The notes under the pieces are model-generated. The model had not been told where the DNA came from and made no database searches. It worked only from the letters and a program-made list of their open reading frames with translations. 64,000 nucleotides of DNA from Plecoglossus altivelis (taxonomy: Eukaryota > Chordata > Actinopteri > Osmeriformes > Plecoglossidae). The stretch is taken from assembly GCA_036571765.1 (NCBI GenBank), contig BROE01000022.1:13412282-13476281 (forward strand), read 5' to 3'. Both the position numbers and the translations under genes were made by a program. Of this stretch, positions 55,101 through 64,000 are shown in pieces; position 1 is the stretch's first letter, and every line of letters begins with the position of its first letter.

Positions 55101-58100
55101 AATAAATAGTATTGCTAGTAGTGCTGTCCCCGACTAAGATGATGAGTCTTTGTTACCCTGATTCACTAACGCCAAGAACCACGGTCCTGCATAACCTATG
55201 TCACAATGGTGGTTAACAAAGTGGAAATAACTGGGTTAATTTAAATCTAGAGACTTGCACATTCACATAAAAGGGGTGGTGTTTGCACCATATGTCTAAT
55301 TGCAAACATGGATAAAACGAGAGCCGCATATTTAATGCAGGACGGGTACACAATGTTCTTACAAACCTATCAGGAATATAGACATATCACACAGGCATGA
55401 AGTAACGCCAAATTAAGGAGGGGAAGCTGGCACAAAATATCAAATGCTGTAAATTACATGTCGTATTGTTATCACTGCCCCAGGCACAAGATGGGACCAT
55501 AATTACACTTGTGCGTTCCGTAAGATAAAAATCTAGGTCGTTGAATTATTTTAATTGCAACCCTGGCAGTGTAAAACAATTGTGGGAGTAAATAAAAAAT
55601 ACATATAAAAACATAAATAAACCCAATAAATAGCAGTTGGCAATAGGCCTACTTAACATATTTTAAGGCCAACAAGCTCAAGGCTGAATTGCTAGTCACT
55701 CCTTTTTGTAGGATATTGGTATACAAACGGCCAAAAGAACAATGACATTGCTCAGGTTCTCCGCATCACCCACACTACATAAAAGTTCTTGTAACGAAAT
55801 AGCGCAACATAAAGCATACAGTTTGTGGGACTGTAATTGTACATTTGATGTGTTGCATTGGCAGCATACGGCTCAAGATGCTGGCAAAGATACATAATTC
55901 ACTCTGCTGAAAATCTAGCTTTCATAAAGATACTCATCAGGGAATGCCAAAGGGTTTTGTCGCTCTTTTGAGTGCACCTCTCACTATCTGCACACCAAGC
56001 TCCAGAGGATTCTAAGAACGGTTATGCCATTATTATCAAGAATGAATGGGAATGGGCGGTGCTATTATACCGGTCCCCAACCTAACCTGCTCCCAATCAG
56101 GTTGGGCGTTCAGCATGAGTTACTATGGCGATTGAACCCGGTAACAATTGATCCTCCGTCGTCATACAGGAAATCCTGGCTTGAATTTGTTAGTTACCTC
56201 GTTAATGCTAAATATTGATTTGTAGTACAGGCCTCAACCATATGGTAGTGTCAGATCTGATTCACACTTGTCACTATTGCTGAATTTATGAAATGTTCTA
56301 CAGAAATTGTATGTATTATTTAAGACAAACAAAGCAACTCTAAATATGTATAATTCAAACGGTGTCACTGTTTTCCCTTTCGTTAATGTACATTTTATTT
56401 TTTAACACGGCTCATAAGCACAATTGTAGCTGTTCGCAGAACTATGTTTTGGGAACAACATTTTTAGACAATGCTGTGCTACTGTAGATCAAGACATATG
56501 CCTTTTATTGTGAACAACAGCCTAGTTTTCAATTTCCAAAAAGGTTGATGTGAGACTGCACGCCTTCAACAATTTTGTCTTGGATGAGCTAAATTGGAAT
56601 AATCTAATACAAATAAAGCCTTCATCTTGTTACTAGTCAAACAGCTAGTTCTGTAAATGTGTGAGGATCAAAGACATGAAGCAAGATAGCAGGTTTTATT
56701 CCAAACGTAAATTTTACAATTTGAATAATCTAGGTTAGACATCACATTCAAATGAAATCACTTTTACAGCCAAGACAACAAAACCTCTGTTGGACCGTTC
56801 CCAACTAGTCTTCTACGTAAGTTCACATGCTGCACTTTTACAGGCAGTGAACGTCGCCGTTTATGCTTTTGAATGTGTTCAGTGTGCACTCTTTAATTGG
56901 CGCACTATAAACATTTGTATGTTAAACATTTTTTTAATTTGTAGTGCATCATAAGAGATGATTAATAACAAGACCTTTAATTCACCATCTTGTAACAGGA
57001 CTTGTGACGCAAGGCTTATTCTTAGTAATGGCACATTTTATAGCGGTCTATATGGTCTGCTATACTATATGGTCTTTGGATAAATGCTGCGATTATGTCC
57101 CGCCCACGGATGCTCAGCGTCTCTAGAGGTTAATGGAGGAGTGGGCTGTTCTGGATTCTGTGCTTCTGCGTGATGACTGGAGGCTCTGTCAAGTTCAAGT
57201 CAGAGGACTGAATCTCCTTTTGATTGACAGCGATTTTGTATTTTTGTATAAAATACTGCTGAAGCTATTCGAGCTGAGTCCCATCCCGCATTTGCATTGT
57301 TGAAAAACAATCTGTTGCAACCTATTTGTGTGGTGAAATTCCTTGCCAATTTTCATCACACATTTCATAGATACACCACATTCCTGGTTTCAGTTCAATC
57401 TAATTCCCTGTGTTTTAAATTTGCTTTTCCAGTATGATTTCGAACATTTAAAATACTGGGCGATCAAAAATATCTTGGAAAAGTCAAAGCAATGTCCTGG
57501 AATTTGATTGAGTGTGATGATACAAAAACCCTGTCTACAGGGATCTTTATGCAAATCCAGAAGACCTTACCAAAGAAAACAGTGAGGCATGAAAGGCTGT
57601 ATAGCTAAAAGTTGAGCAAGCCAGGAGGGCAGGTCTGGAGACTGTTCTGGGGCCCCCAGGTCTTCATTATTGGACAAAGAGTCGCCATAGACACAATTAA
57701 CGAGGGTCCTTGCATCATGATAACAAGTGAGTTTGAATAAAACTGAGGGGTTCTCTACTTTAAAAATGAAAGTACAAACTTCTGTTTTAATACAGTTCAG
57801 ATATTTAATTTTGTTTTTCTCCTAATTTAATTTTAGCTGTAAATTGAGTTTAAAGAGCAACATCTATTTTGTTGCTGTTAATGCAAAAGGGTTACGACGT
57901 AGATTTTTGTGTGTGTTTCAATAAATTTTCTAATGTTTCAAAATATTTTTCTACAAGAAACATATTCCAAGGTTGACAATATTAAGTTTTGGTCTAAACA
58001 ATGGGGTGATTAATCTAACTTCAGCCATGGTACTTGTAGATCAAATGCTAAATAATATACAGAGATCAGATTATCTATGCTACACAAATTTAGTCACTGA

Positions 58101-61100
58101 CTGATTCTTAAGGTTCTTGCATGCCGAGTGCGAAATTTTTGTTAACATTTTTTTTATATTTGTCAACCTTTACGTTTTTAGGCTCTTAAAAAAAAACACT
58201 TAACCCCTCAGTATTCCTTTTAAAATTGGCCTGAAAATCCCTTAACAGCATGTCCAAAGTTAAATTTGAAATCTGTTCTTCAACCATTTGGAGTACATGC
58301 TTGATTGTGGACTCTTTTGAAAGGTGACACTGACGTTTTCCCTGTCAGGACCATTTTAAGTTCTACTGGTTGTGAGTAATAGAAGCTTGAACACAAATAA
58401 ATTGAAGGTTTTTTTCCCCCTATATTTTTTTAAAATATGCCTGAAGAGGCATAAAGGTGGTAGGTGTTAGCTGGAAGACAAAATGGGAACATAGCATGAA
58501 TCCTTACCTAATTCATATCAGAAGTCGAATATAATAACATGTTAAATTAATAATATACAGATGCTTTCTAGGCGTTTTCTAAAAGTGCCTTTTTGAGACT
58601 CCAAAAGGACCCTTGCTAACCATGCCACATTCCCATAATAGGCTAAGGCTACAACTTGACCACTTTCACATACAGTCAGGGTAGGAGTGCAAGGTAGAAG
58701 CATATTCAAATTCACCATGAAACCGTAACTGCGGCATAAGGGTGCTTTTTACTTTCTTTACAAAACTCCTTTTTTTGTGCATATAAACAGGCAAAACAAG
58801 TGCTATTGTAAAAAGCAGTTTATTGTAGAAATATACACAGACCTATACAATGAATTGTTACACAATCTACTGCTTTAGAATCATATTCAGATTGATCCGC
58901 ATTTACTTAGGATAAATCACAGTTTGATGTACCACTTTCACGTCCAGTAATTTGTTCCACTGTGACTGTGAGAGTATACTTAGTTTTGTTTGTGTTTTGA
59001 TGATATCCAACTGTGTCAATTCACTTGATGTTTTTGCTGTATCTTCTTGAAGAGCGTGCCATGAGCACATAGCGTACAAGAATGAGCAACATGTGTTATC
59101 CTCGTTACGCTCAAGAATTATTTGTAAATGTTTAGCCTTCCTTGGAAACCAACACAACATTGTTTTCAGAATTTGATTGGCTATAAGATGTTTGTCATTG
59201 TCATGATGGGGTTTGATTTGCCTGATCTTCAGACAAAGAAAGAGGAAGAGGGTTGTCATGGCGCAGCAATTTTGGAACTGGTTGGCCATTGTATTTTCTG
59301 TTGTAACTCGATCTTTAAATGGTTTATATCAACAGAAGTACAAGAATCGTAGCTTTCTAACAATATACAGAGGGGAGAACAAGTATTTGATACACTGCCT
59401 ATTTTCCAGGTTTTCCTACTTGCAAAGAATGTAGAGGTCTGGAATTTTTATCATAGATACACATCAACTGTGAGAGACGGAATCTAAAACAAAAATCCAC
59501 AATATCACTGTATGAATTTTAAGAAATTAATTTGCATTTTATGGCATGACAAGTATATGATACATCAGGAAAGCAGAACTTAATATTTAGTACAGAAACA
59601 TTTGTTTGCATTAGAGATAATACGCTTCCTGTAGTTCTTGACCAGGTTTGCACACAGTGCAGCAGGGATTTTGGCCCACTCCTCCATACAGACCTTCTCC
59701 AGATCCTACAGGTTTCAGGGCTGTCACTGGGCATCACGGACTTTCAGCTCCCTCTAAACATTTTCTATCAGGTTCAGGTCTGGAGAGTGGCTTGGCCACT
59801 CCAGGACCTTTTGAGATGTTTCTTATGGATCCACTCCGTAGTTGCCCTAGCTGTGTGTTTCGGGTCGTTGTCATGCTGGAAGACCCATCCAGGACCCATC
59901 TTCAATGCTCTTAATGAGGGAAGGAGGTTGTTTGACAAGATCTCGTGATAAATGGCCCCATCCATCCTCCTGTCAATACGGTGCAGTCGTCCTGTCCCCT
60001 TTGTTGAAAAGCATCCCCAAAGAATGATGTTTCCATCGCCAGGTTTCACAGTTGGGATGGTGTTCTTGGGGTTGTACTCATCCTTCTTATTCCAAACACG
60101 GCAAGTGGAGTTGAGACCAAAAAGCTCTCATTTTGTCTCATCAGACCACATGATCTCCTCCCATTCCTCCTCTGGATCACCCAGATGTTCATTGGCAAAC
60201 TTCCGACAGCCTGGACATGAGCTGGCTTAAGCAGGGGTACCTTGTGTGCGCTGCAGGACTTTAATCCATGACGGCATAGCGTGTTACTAATGGTTTTCTT
60301 TGAGGCCGTGGTCCCAGCTCTCTTCAGGTTATTGAGAAGGTCCTGCCGTGTAGTTCTGGGCTGATTCCTCACTTCCTCATGATTATTGATGCCCCTACGC
60401 GGTGAGATTTTGCATGGAGCCCCAGACCGAGAGTGATTGACCGTCATCTTGAACTTTTTCCATTTTCTAATAATTGCGCCAACAGTTGTTGCCTTCTCAC
60501 CAAACTGCTTGCCTATTGTCCTGTAGCCCATCCAAGCCTTGTGCAGGTCTTCAATTTTACCCTTGATGTCCTTACACAGCTCTCTGGTCTTTGCCATTGT
60601 GGAGAAGTTGAAGTCTGTTTGAGTGTGTGGACAGTTGTCTTATACAGGTAATGAGTTCAAATAGGTACCCTTAATACAGGTAATCAGTGGAGAACAGGAG
60701 AGCTTCTTAAAGAAAAACTAACAGGACGTACAATGAATCTCACTGCCCATTCACACCTCTTTTGTATTTAAAACTCACATATCGATATTCCTGCTGGACA
60801 AACCACTGCTTTCAGCAGAACTTTGTTTGACATAGTAAACAAGCTCTCCCATTTCAGGCTCCGGTCCATACCTTTTGTCACACCCCAACATTAGTTAAGC
60901 TGCACGCTGCTCTGTTTCCTTCCACTGGATTCACAAGCAAGAATGTTCTAAATTGTTTTAAGAATATGGAAAATAGACTGCCGTTGTAGTGTTTCCAGGC
61001 TGTACAGGTAATGTCAAAACTTTCCATAATTGTCCCAAAGAACCAAACATTCGGACAGGCATAGCTAATGAGAAGATCCCTGTGAAGTCCTTCACAAAAT

Positions 61101-61943
61101 GATTCATTTGCTCTAAGCTTTTCTCTGAGGACGGTTTTGAAAACCTGGGTTTTTTAAAACGGTATTTTCTATGACGCTGTTGTTGCGGTTCTGTTTGACT
61201 GTGTGCTCATCTCAAGATAGGATAATTAGTCATTTGGTGTCGTAACAGGCTGTGATCTCGTGTTAAATATGTGCATTAGTAGCCTACATTCACGTGGTGT
61301 CTACGGTAACCAGTTGTTTTGGAAGAACCCACAACAATGTGTTTCCTGTAGGCCAAGATAGGTGATAAATATGTGACTGATTTGCTTTGAGTCTTGTGAA
61401 CTCGGTTAGCTCGCATAATTAAGTTGCTGCCTTTGGTAGATGCATGGTTTTTGCCGTTGTGCGATCGAAAACATTTGACCAGCTCTTGAAATAATCACTG
61501 CACAGTGCGAGGCAAACACGGCAGTTCACAGCCAGTGTGTTTCTACTGTTAGGCGGCAGCCATGTCTTGTCACAAAGTTCATAGCAAATGTTTCCAATTT
61601 CACAATGTTGTATTTCACTCCATTCTACACCAAAAACGTCTGTGAGAACTGATTTTTGTCAATACAAGCCTGTTGAAGAAAGGAAAAGGACAATTTTAGA
61701 ATACACACATTGTATTTGTTATTATATAGTAAAACAACACTGTTTCCAATCATGTTATTGTCAATGACCTGTATTGATTGAATTTGTCAACAGGATGTTT
61801 TTTTATTCATGAAACAAATGACATGAATATAGGAAAATTTATTTTATTAATATAAAACGTCAGGTTTGCCATGTTTTTGTCTACAGGAGTGCCGTAGGAA
61901 CGAGATGCTGCTGTCCAAGCTGAGAGCCAAGGGTACCTCATAG
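46085..61943 (+). CDS. ccdc93: ccdc93, coiled-coil domain-containing protein 93 (whole gene, 23 coding exons)
   Basis: CCDC93 is a subunit of the CCC complex (COMMD proteins, CCDC22, CCDC93), which works with WASH and retriever at endosomes to recycle membrane cargo. The exons add up to 1905 nt, 634 residues plus stop, versus about 631 in human, and every junction keeps frame. Residues about 30-190 form the N-terminal NDC80-type calponin-homology-like fold ([32 protein letters not shown](I/V)[23 protein letters not shown](I/V)QWLVK). The rest, from about residue 310, is mostly coiled coil ([36 protein letters not shown]) and is the CCDC22-binding part in the family. No inactivating change seen. 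Oddities are the weak exon 22 donor and the 9.25-kb last intron. Confidence 0.96.
46468..46581 (+). CDS. ccdc93: ccdc93 exon 2 (residues 29-66)
   Basis: Acceptor TTGCTTGCAG, donor [25 protein letters not shown] and [17 protein letters not shown] are almost identical to the human protein. Start of the calponin-homology-like domain. Confidence 0.95.
46662..46756 (+). CDS. ccdc93: ccdc93 exon 3 (residues 67-98)
   Basis: Acceptor TTGTCTCTAG, donor GTAAGT, ends in phase 2. [31 protein letters not shown]. Confidence 0.95.
47045..47156 (+). CDS. ccdc93: ccdc93 exon 4 (residues 98-135)
   Basis: Acceptor TTTCTACAG, donor [26 protein letters not shown] then [17 protein letters not shown]. Confidence 0.95.
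47190..47213. repeat. (CA)n microsatellite in ccdc93 intron 4
   Basis: Uninterrupted CA dinucleotide run of about 12 units. Confidence 0.9.
47273..47371 (+). CDS. ccdc93: ccdc93 exon 5 (residues 136-168)
   Basis: Acceptor TTTTTACTAG, donor [26 protein letters not shown] then [13 protein letters not shown]. Confidence 0.95.
47461..47517 (+). CDS. ccdc93: ccdc93 exon 6 (residues 169-187)
   Basis: Acceptor CCTTGTTCTAG, donor [25 protein letters not shown] (human DDDFIKRKEKAIKTVVDLS). A 57-nt exon defined by splice sites and similarity. Confidence 0.93.
47629..47729 (+). CDS. ccdc93: ccdc93 exon 7 (residues 188-221)
   Basis: Acceptor GATTTCCAG, donor GTATGC, ends in phase 2. [20 protein letters not shown] then [13 protein letters not shown]. 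Confidence 0.95.
48019..48055 (+). CDS. ccdc93: ccdc93 exon 8 (residues 221-233)
   Basis: 37-nt exon, acceptor TTCTTTCAG, donor GTAAAT. Gives [13 protein letters not shown] when joined (human RRYGFSRQSKMEK). Confidence 0.92.
48066..48992 (+). mobile_element. Tc1-like transposon in ccdc93 intron 8, 3' end missing
   Basis: The 5' end AGTGAGGACAATAAGTATTTG is followed by a transposase with an almost open frame at 48528-49031: [20 protein letters not shown] (helix-turn-helix) and [16 protein letters not shown] (first catalytic Asp). Homology stops after YHPKNT and the last two catalytic residues are absent, so it cannot transpose by itself. Confidence 0.88.
49383..49481 (+). CDS. ccdc93: ccdc93 exon 9 (residues 234-266)
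   Basis: Acceptor TGTTTTCCAG, donor [26 protein letters not shown] then [13 protein letters not shown]. This variable linker region differs strongly from human, but both ends stay in frame. Confidence 0.85.
49584..49634 (+). CDS. ccdc93: ccdc93 exon 10 (residues 267-283)
   Basis: Acceptor CATCCATAG, donor [23 protein letters not shown] (human EQRIQSLMTKMTAMANEE). Confidence 0.92.
49717..49803 (+). CDS. ccdc93: ccdc93 exon 11 (residues 284-312)
   Basis: Acceptor TTTTCCACAG, donor [26 protein letters not shown] then QIALEYAER. Confidence 0.95.
49910..50293 (+). mobile_element. tRNA-headed SINE in ccdc93 intron 11, TSD
   Basis: Head GGGGTGCATGGTGGCGGTGC with B-box-like GGTTCGATTCTTGG, and an abbreviated tail CAATGGATGG. 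Flanked by a perfect ATAGTTATTGTA (49898-49909 and 50294-50305). Same orientation as the gene. Confidence 0.88.
50332..50448 (+). CDS. ccdc93: ccdc93 exon 12 (residues 313-351)
   Basis: Acceptor CTGTTTGTAG, donor [26 protein letters not shown] then [19 protein letters not shown]. The coiled-coil region begins here. Confidence 0.95.
50571..50633 (+). CDS. ccdc93: ccdc93 exon 13 (residues 352-372)
   Basis: Acceptor GGTTTTTAG, donor [26 protein letters not shown] plus Q, coiled coil. Confidence 0.93.
50759..50832 (+). CDS. ccdc93: ccdc93 exon 14 (residues 373-397)
   Basis: Acceptor TGTTCATAG, donor GTGAGT, phase 2 end. [20 protein letters not shown] then QADS. Confidence 0.93.
50899..50920. 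repeat. (TG)n microsatellite just upstream of ccdc93 exon 15
   Basis: TG run ending about 10 bp before the exon 15 acceptor. Length change could alter the pyrimidine tract context. Confidence 0.85.
50931..51012 (+). CDS. ccdc93: ccdc93 exon 15 (residues 397-424)
   Basis: Acceptor TTTGGCCCAG, donor [26 protein letters not shown] then QEFRTHCR. Confidence 0.95.
51151..51225 (+). CDS. ccdc93: ccdc93 exon 16 (residues 425-449)
   Basis: Acceptor TTTGTTTAG, donor [26 protein letters not shown] then TEEEK. The frame runs on into the intron, but homology ends at the donor. Confidence 0.94.
51340..51411 (+). CDS. ccdc93: ccdc93 exon 17 (residues 450-473)
   Basis: Acceptor CCCTCTCTAAG, donor [26 protein letters not shown] then RLLM (human YNMEKEKLYKIRLLQ). 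Confidence 0.92.
51506..51614 (+). CDS. ccdc93: ccdc93 exon 18 (residues 474-510)
   Basis: Acceptor TCTACCATAG, donor GTGTGG, ends in phase 1. [20 protein letters not shown] then [16 protein letters not shown]. Confidence 0.95.
51740..51822 (+). CDS. ccdc93: ccdc93 exon 19 (residues 510-537)
   Basis: Acceptor CCCGTTATAG, donor [26 protein letters not shown] then KKVYLEKE, nearly identical to human. Confidence 0.96.
51906..51943 (+). CDS. ccdc93: ccdc93 exon 20 (residues 538-550)
   Basis: 38-nt exon, acceptor TGCCCCATAG, donor [18 protein letters not shown], ends in phase 2. Confidence 0.93.
52058..52142 (+). CDS. ccdc93: ccdc93 exon 21 (residues 550-578)
   Basis: Acceptor CATGCTTAG, donor [26 protein letters not shown] then DGIKQNLIK. 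Confidence 0.95.
52522..52635 (+). CDS. ccdc93: ccdc93 exon 22 (residues 579-616)
   Basis: Acceptor [31 protein letters not shown] then [18 protein letters not shown], nearly identical to human. The exon boundary fits the known join to ECR(R/K)NEM, but the donor GTTCAT is far from the GTAAGT consensus. Confidence 0.94.
52701..52751. repeat. Two copies of a perfect 18-bp palindrome
   Basis: CATCCTACTAGTAGGATG at 52701-52718 and 52734-52751, 33 bp apart. Confidence 0.92.
53180..54600. repeat. Left inverted arm in ccdc93 intron 22
   Basis: Blocks match the reverse complement of 60840-61680. 53185-53260 (GTTTTTGGTGTAGAATGG.GT) pairs with 61605-61680. 53455-53490 (GACAAGACATGGCTGC) pairs with 61550-61580. 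53695-53785 (ATGGAAAGTTTAATCATTCC, CTGTACAGCCTGGA) pairs with 60990-61085. GACCGGAGCC at 54567 pairs with 60855-60870. Identity by eye is roughly 75-85 percent within blocks. Confidence 0.72.
58903..59289 (-). CDS. Unidentified 128-residue ORF antisense in ccdc93 intron 22
   Basis: Starts in good context (ACAATGG) and stops at 58903. AATAAA follows about 80 nt downstream on the minus strand (near 58820), as in a real 3' end. The protein has a hydrophobic stretch (TTLFLFLCL, about residues 12-20), Cys residues, and an amphipathic C-terminal half ([20 protein letters not shown]). I do not recognise a family. The sequence upstream of the start is cut by a Tc1 element only about 80 bp away, so it may be the last exon of a broken gene, a retrocopy, or chance. 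Confidence 0.25.
   Translation of the reverse strand: MANQFQNCCAMTTLFLFLCLKIRQIKPHHDNDKHLIANQILKTMLCWFPRKAKHLQIILERNEDNTCCSFLYAMCSWHALQEDTAKTSSELTQLDIIKTQTKLSILSQSQWNKLLDVKVVHQTVIYPK
59368..60725 (-). mobile_element. Tc1-like transposon, nearly complete, one end missing
   Basis: One terminal end is ACAGAGGGGAGAACAAGTAT at the left. The minus strand holds an N-terminal frame ([20 protein letters not shown]..., [20 protein letters not shown]) and, in a second frame, the core [18 protein letters not shown]. The frame breaks near HVQA and around the first catalytic Asp. The right-hand terminal repeat is absent. Related to the element at 48066. Confidence 0.87.
60840..61680. repeat. Right inverted arm in ccdc93 intron 22
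   Basis: Partner of 53180-54600; see that entry. It holds about 400 bp (61090-61540) with no partner in the left arm. Confidence 0.7.
61887..61943 (+). CDS. ccdc93: ccdc93 exon 23 (residues 617-634, stop)
   Basis: Acceptor [28 protein letters not shown] then TAG (human ECRKNEMLLSKVKAKAS). Completes the frame. Confidence 0.95.
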   Translation, partial: ECRRNEMLLSKLRAKGTS

Positions 61944-62590
61944 CCCAAACTGGCCTGAACACTGCCTCCAGACTGAATTATTTTGTATACAGATAGAAAT
62001 ATGGTAAACTTAGTTCTATTCATAACAGCCATTAATTATCTGTGGACATTGGAGATTATTTTCATTGCCTTGTTCTGATTGTCTTATTGGCATTAGTGAT
62101 TTGACTTGACTAGGGTAAGCAGTCACAATGTACAAATGGACTCAAGTTACTTACTGACATCTGGAAGGCCTAATGTGCATTCACTTCTTTTCAGCCCTAG
62201 TGGCTTAAACCATTAATGTAGCCCTAACATTGTTGCCCCTTCAGTTGACGTGTAAGGCTTTGTTCTGTTAGTATGTTAACCATTTTATGATTTCATGTTG
62301 TATCAGAAACATCATATCAGACATCTTTGTGCAAAAAACATTGGTTTTGTGTCCCATAATGTCTTATGTGCTTGTTAATATTAGTAATGTCAGATTTCTT
62401 AGATTCTTTAAGATGAATATTCCTACATTGAGGTGAAATCACCGATTTGTGAGAAATGTTCATATCTACTGTAATTATGGCGTATTTATTGCACAGAAGT
62501 AATCTTAACTAGTGTATTAAATCATAAAGTTATTGTATCATTGGTAATTGTTGCCATTCATTAAACACTTCTGAGTTTTACAACTTAAAC
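61944..62590 (+). other. ccdc93: ccdc93 3'UTR (probable)
   Basis: Non-coding sequence after the stop, with ATTAAA at 62516-62521 and 62560-62565 as candidate poly(A) signals. The true end is not determined. Confidence 0.55.
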
Positions 62591-64000
62591 ATTGCTATTT
62601 TATGTAGTTGTATTCATAAGAAATTACAGGCTACCTGTTTAAAGAAAGCTATTGAGCCTTCATTGTATGAACAAGAGGCTCTAACTTGTCAAGTTTGATG
62701 AGGTACATATAGATGATTTCAGACATTTTTTTGCTTTGTGGCTCATGGCTGTCATAGGTTTGTCTTACAGGGAAGGCAGTCAGTGAGAAAAGTGTTCTGT
62801 AACACCAGCAGAACTCTGGATTCCCCTGATGTAAACAGACACACAAAGTACATTTACACAATACTTATCGCTTACCCTCACAAACAGACAGGGTATATGG
62901 TTGTTGTCTTGATCATGCAGTGGTTTGGCCTGCTGTGCAGATAAGTTATTGTGGTACTGCACAGATACTGGTCATAGAAACAAAAGGCGAAGTACTGCTT
63001 GGCAGAGACATTCAAACATTGTAATTGAGGATGTCTGTACTGTAGTCTTTAATACACCTTTAAACTTTATTTTGGCGAGTCCAACAATACACTTTTTTAT
63101 ATAAAGGTCTTGTGCCTAGCACTTTGCACTGTCATTGTAAACAAAGGTGTTGCACATTTACACTTGCCTAACTTGAACTTAAATAGTAGTTGAAATACTA
63201 CAGAAATTCTGAGAACACCCAAACAATGCCATCATTAAGTTAGTGTATGTACTACTTATATCTTTATATTTTGATACACTATTTTCAAAATATCAAATTA
63301 GAGTCTCAGAAAACTCAGAAAAACTTAGATTATTTTGTAGGACAATTTGGACTAAAAGTAGGGCACTTATATGGTGAAGGGTATTTTGTGTGTGCGTGCT
63401 TGCTAATGTTAGGTGAAAGTGTAATTATGTGTGTACATCTGTCAGTGCATCTATTCCAGTGTATTTGGATAAAATGATACGGACCCTGTGGAAGTGTGAT
63501 AACGTTAATTGGAGGAAGGGTTGAACAGAGTGTAAGTTGTGGGATCAATCTTTACTGATGCATCACCAGACTGTGAGGGACTTTAGTTAAGGACATGGCT
63601 ACTAATGGGTTCGAGTGCTGTCTGGAACGTTGTATTTGGTCAAACCACCACAATGTCTGCTTGTCTACCACTCCCCTACCTGATGCTACTGCTGGTTGTA
63701 GGCTTGTCACCACTTAACAAATGCAGACTTAACAGACTTGCCTGAGAACCATAATAGTTGGCTGCGAGGTCAATGGATGTCGTTCTCAACCGATTCCTAC
63801 CTAAAAGGTGAATGTAAGATCGAATAGGTAAATAAGAGTCGTTTTTCTTAAACTGTTGATTCTGGGTGAAATATACATCTATAAATCTGAACTGTCACAT
63901 GAAACATTCCAGTTTTTTTGTGATGACTACTGATCTGATTGTGTCATGTCACTTTTAGCAAAGGTTGAGGAAATACGTTTTTGTTGTTTGCCTACGTGTT
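62591..64000. other. Downstream intergenic, nothing recognised
   Basis: AT-rich sequence, no gene, RNA or transposon identified. The open frames are short and lack protein-like features. Confidence 0.4.

Larger units (their letters stand above)
52636..61886 (+). other. ccdc93: ccdc93 intron 22 (9.25 kb, inverted-repeat composite)
   Basis: Much longer than the other introns. It contains a doubled palindrome (52701-52751), a left arm (about 53040-54600) whose blocks recur in reverse complement in a right arm (about 60840-61680), a Tc1 element (59368-60725), and AT-rich sequence 54600-58800 without recognisable genes. Confidence 0.8.

Overview
The window reads as teleost fish genomic DNA. It has multi-exon vertebrate genes with canonical GT-AG introns. 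It also carries fish-type Tc1/mariner elements, L2-like and other non-LTR retrotransposons, tRNA-headed SINEs with (ATGG)n tails, ERV remnants and microsatellites. One assembly gap (35 N) lies at 37284-37318. Protein and family names come from recognising conserved sequence by eye; no database search was run.

Layout. (1) 1-4.6 kb, minus strand: the 5' end of igf2bp2 (coding exons 1 and 2; the rest of the gene lies beyond the left edge). (2) 6.7-13.6 kb, minus strand: exons 1, 6, 7, 8 and 9 of the splicing regulator tra2b. The igf2bp2-tra2b order and orientation match human 3q27. This tra2b copy looks broken. Exons 2-5 (first RS domain and most of the RRM) are absent, and a LINE endonuclease fragment sits about 22 bp from the exon 6 acceptor. 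Residues that are normally invariant have changed, and the exon 8 donor GT has become AT. (3) 14-46 kb: a repeat-dense region with no intact cellular gene. Its main feature is an inverted duplication of an astacin-family metalloprotease pseudogene (16.1-17 kb minus, 30.9-31.9 kb plus), joined at both ends to the same LINE insertion. It also holds a full-length LINE with target-site duplications, an L2 element carrying a retroviral RNase H fragment, a second type of long LINE interrupted by two oppositely oriented LTRs, several Tc1-like elements and SINEs. (4) 46.1-61.9 kb, plus strand: a complete ccdc93 gene of 23 coding exons. The exons join in frame to a predicted 634-residue protein, close in length to the human protein. 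CCDC93 is a subunit of the COMMD/CCDC22/CCDC93 endosomal recycling complex. Its last intron is about 9.25 kb, has a weak donor, and contains an inverted-repeat composite plus a Tc1 element. (5) 61.9-64 kb: ccdc93 3'UTR and downstream sequence with no recognisable gene.

The genes do not form a pathway together. igf2bp2 and tra2b are the conserved 3q27-type neighbours, while ccdc93 belongs to a different human region (2q14). The repeat-rich middle of the window is therefore a plausible rearrangement breakpoint. The most interesting material is the decayed tra2b locus, the astacin inverted duplication with its hairpin, the SINE/LINE pair sharing a 3' tail, and the inverted-repeat structure in ccdc93 intron 22. 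I found no gene system that I can defend as wholly new.
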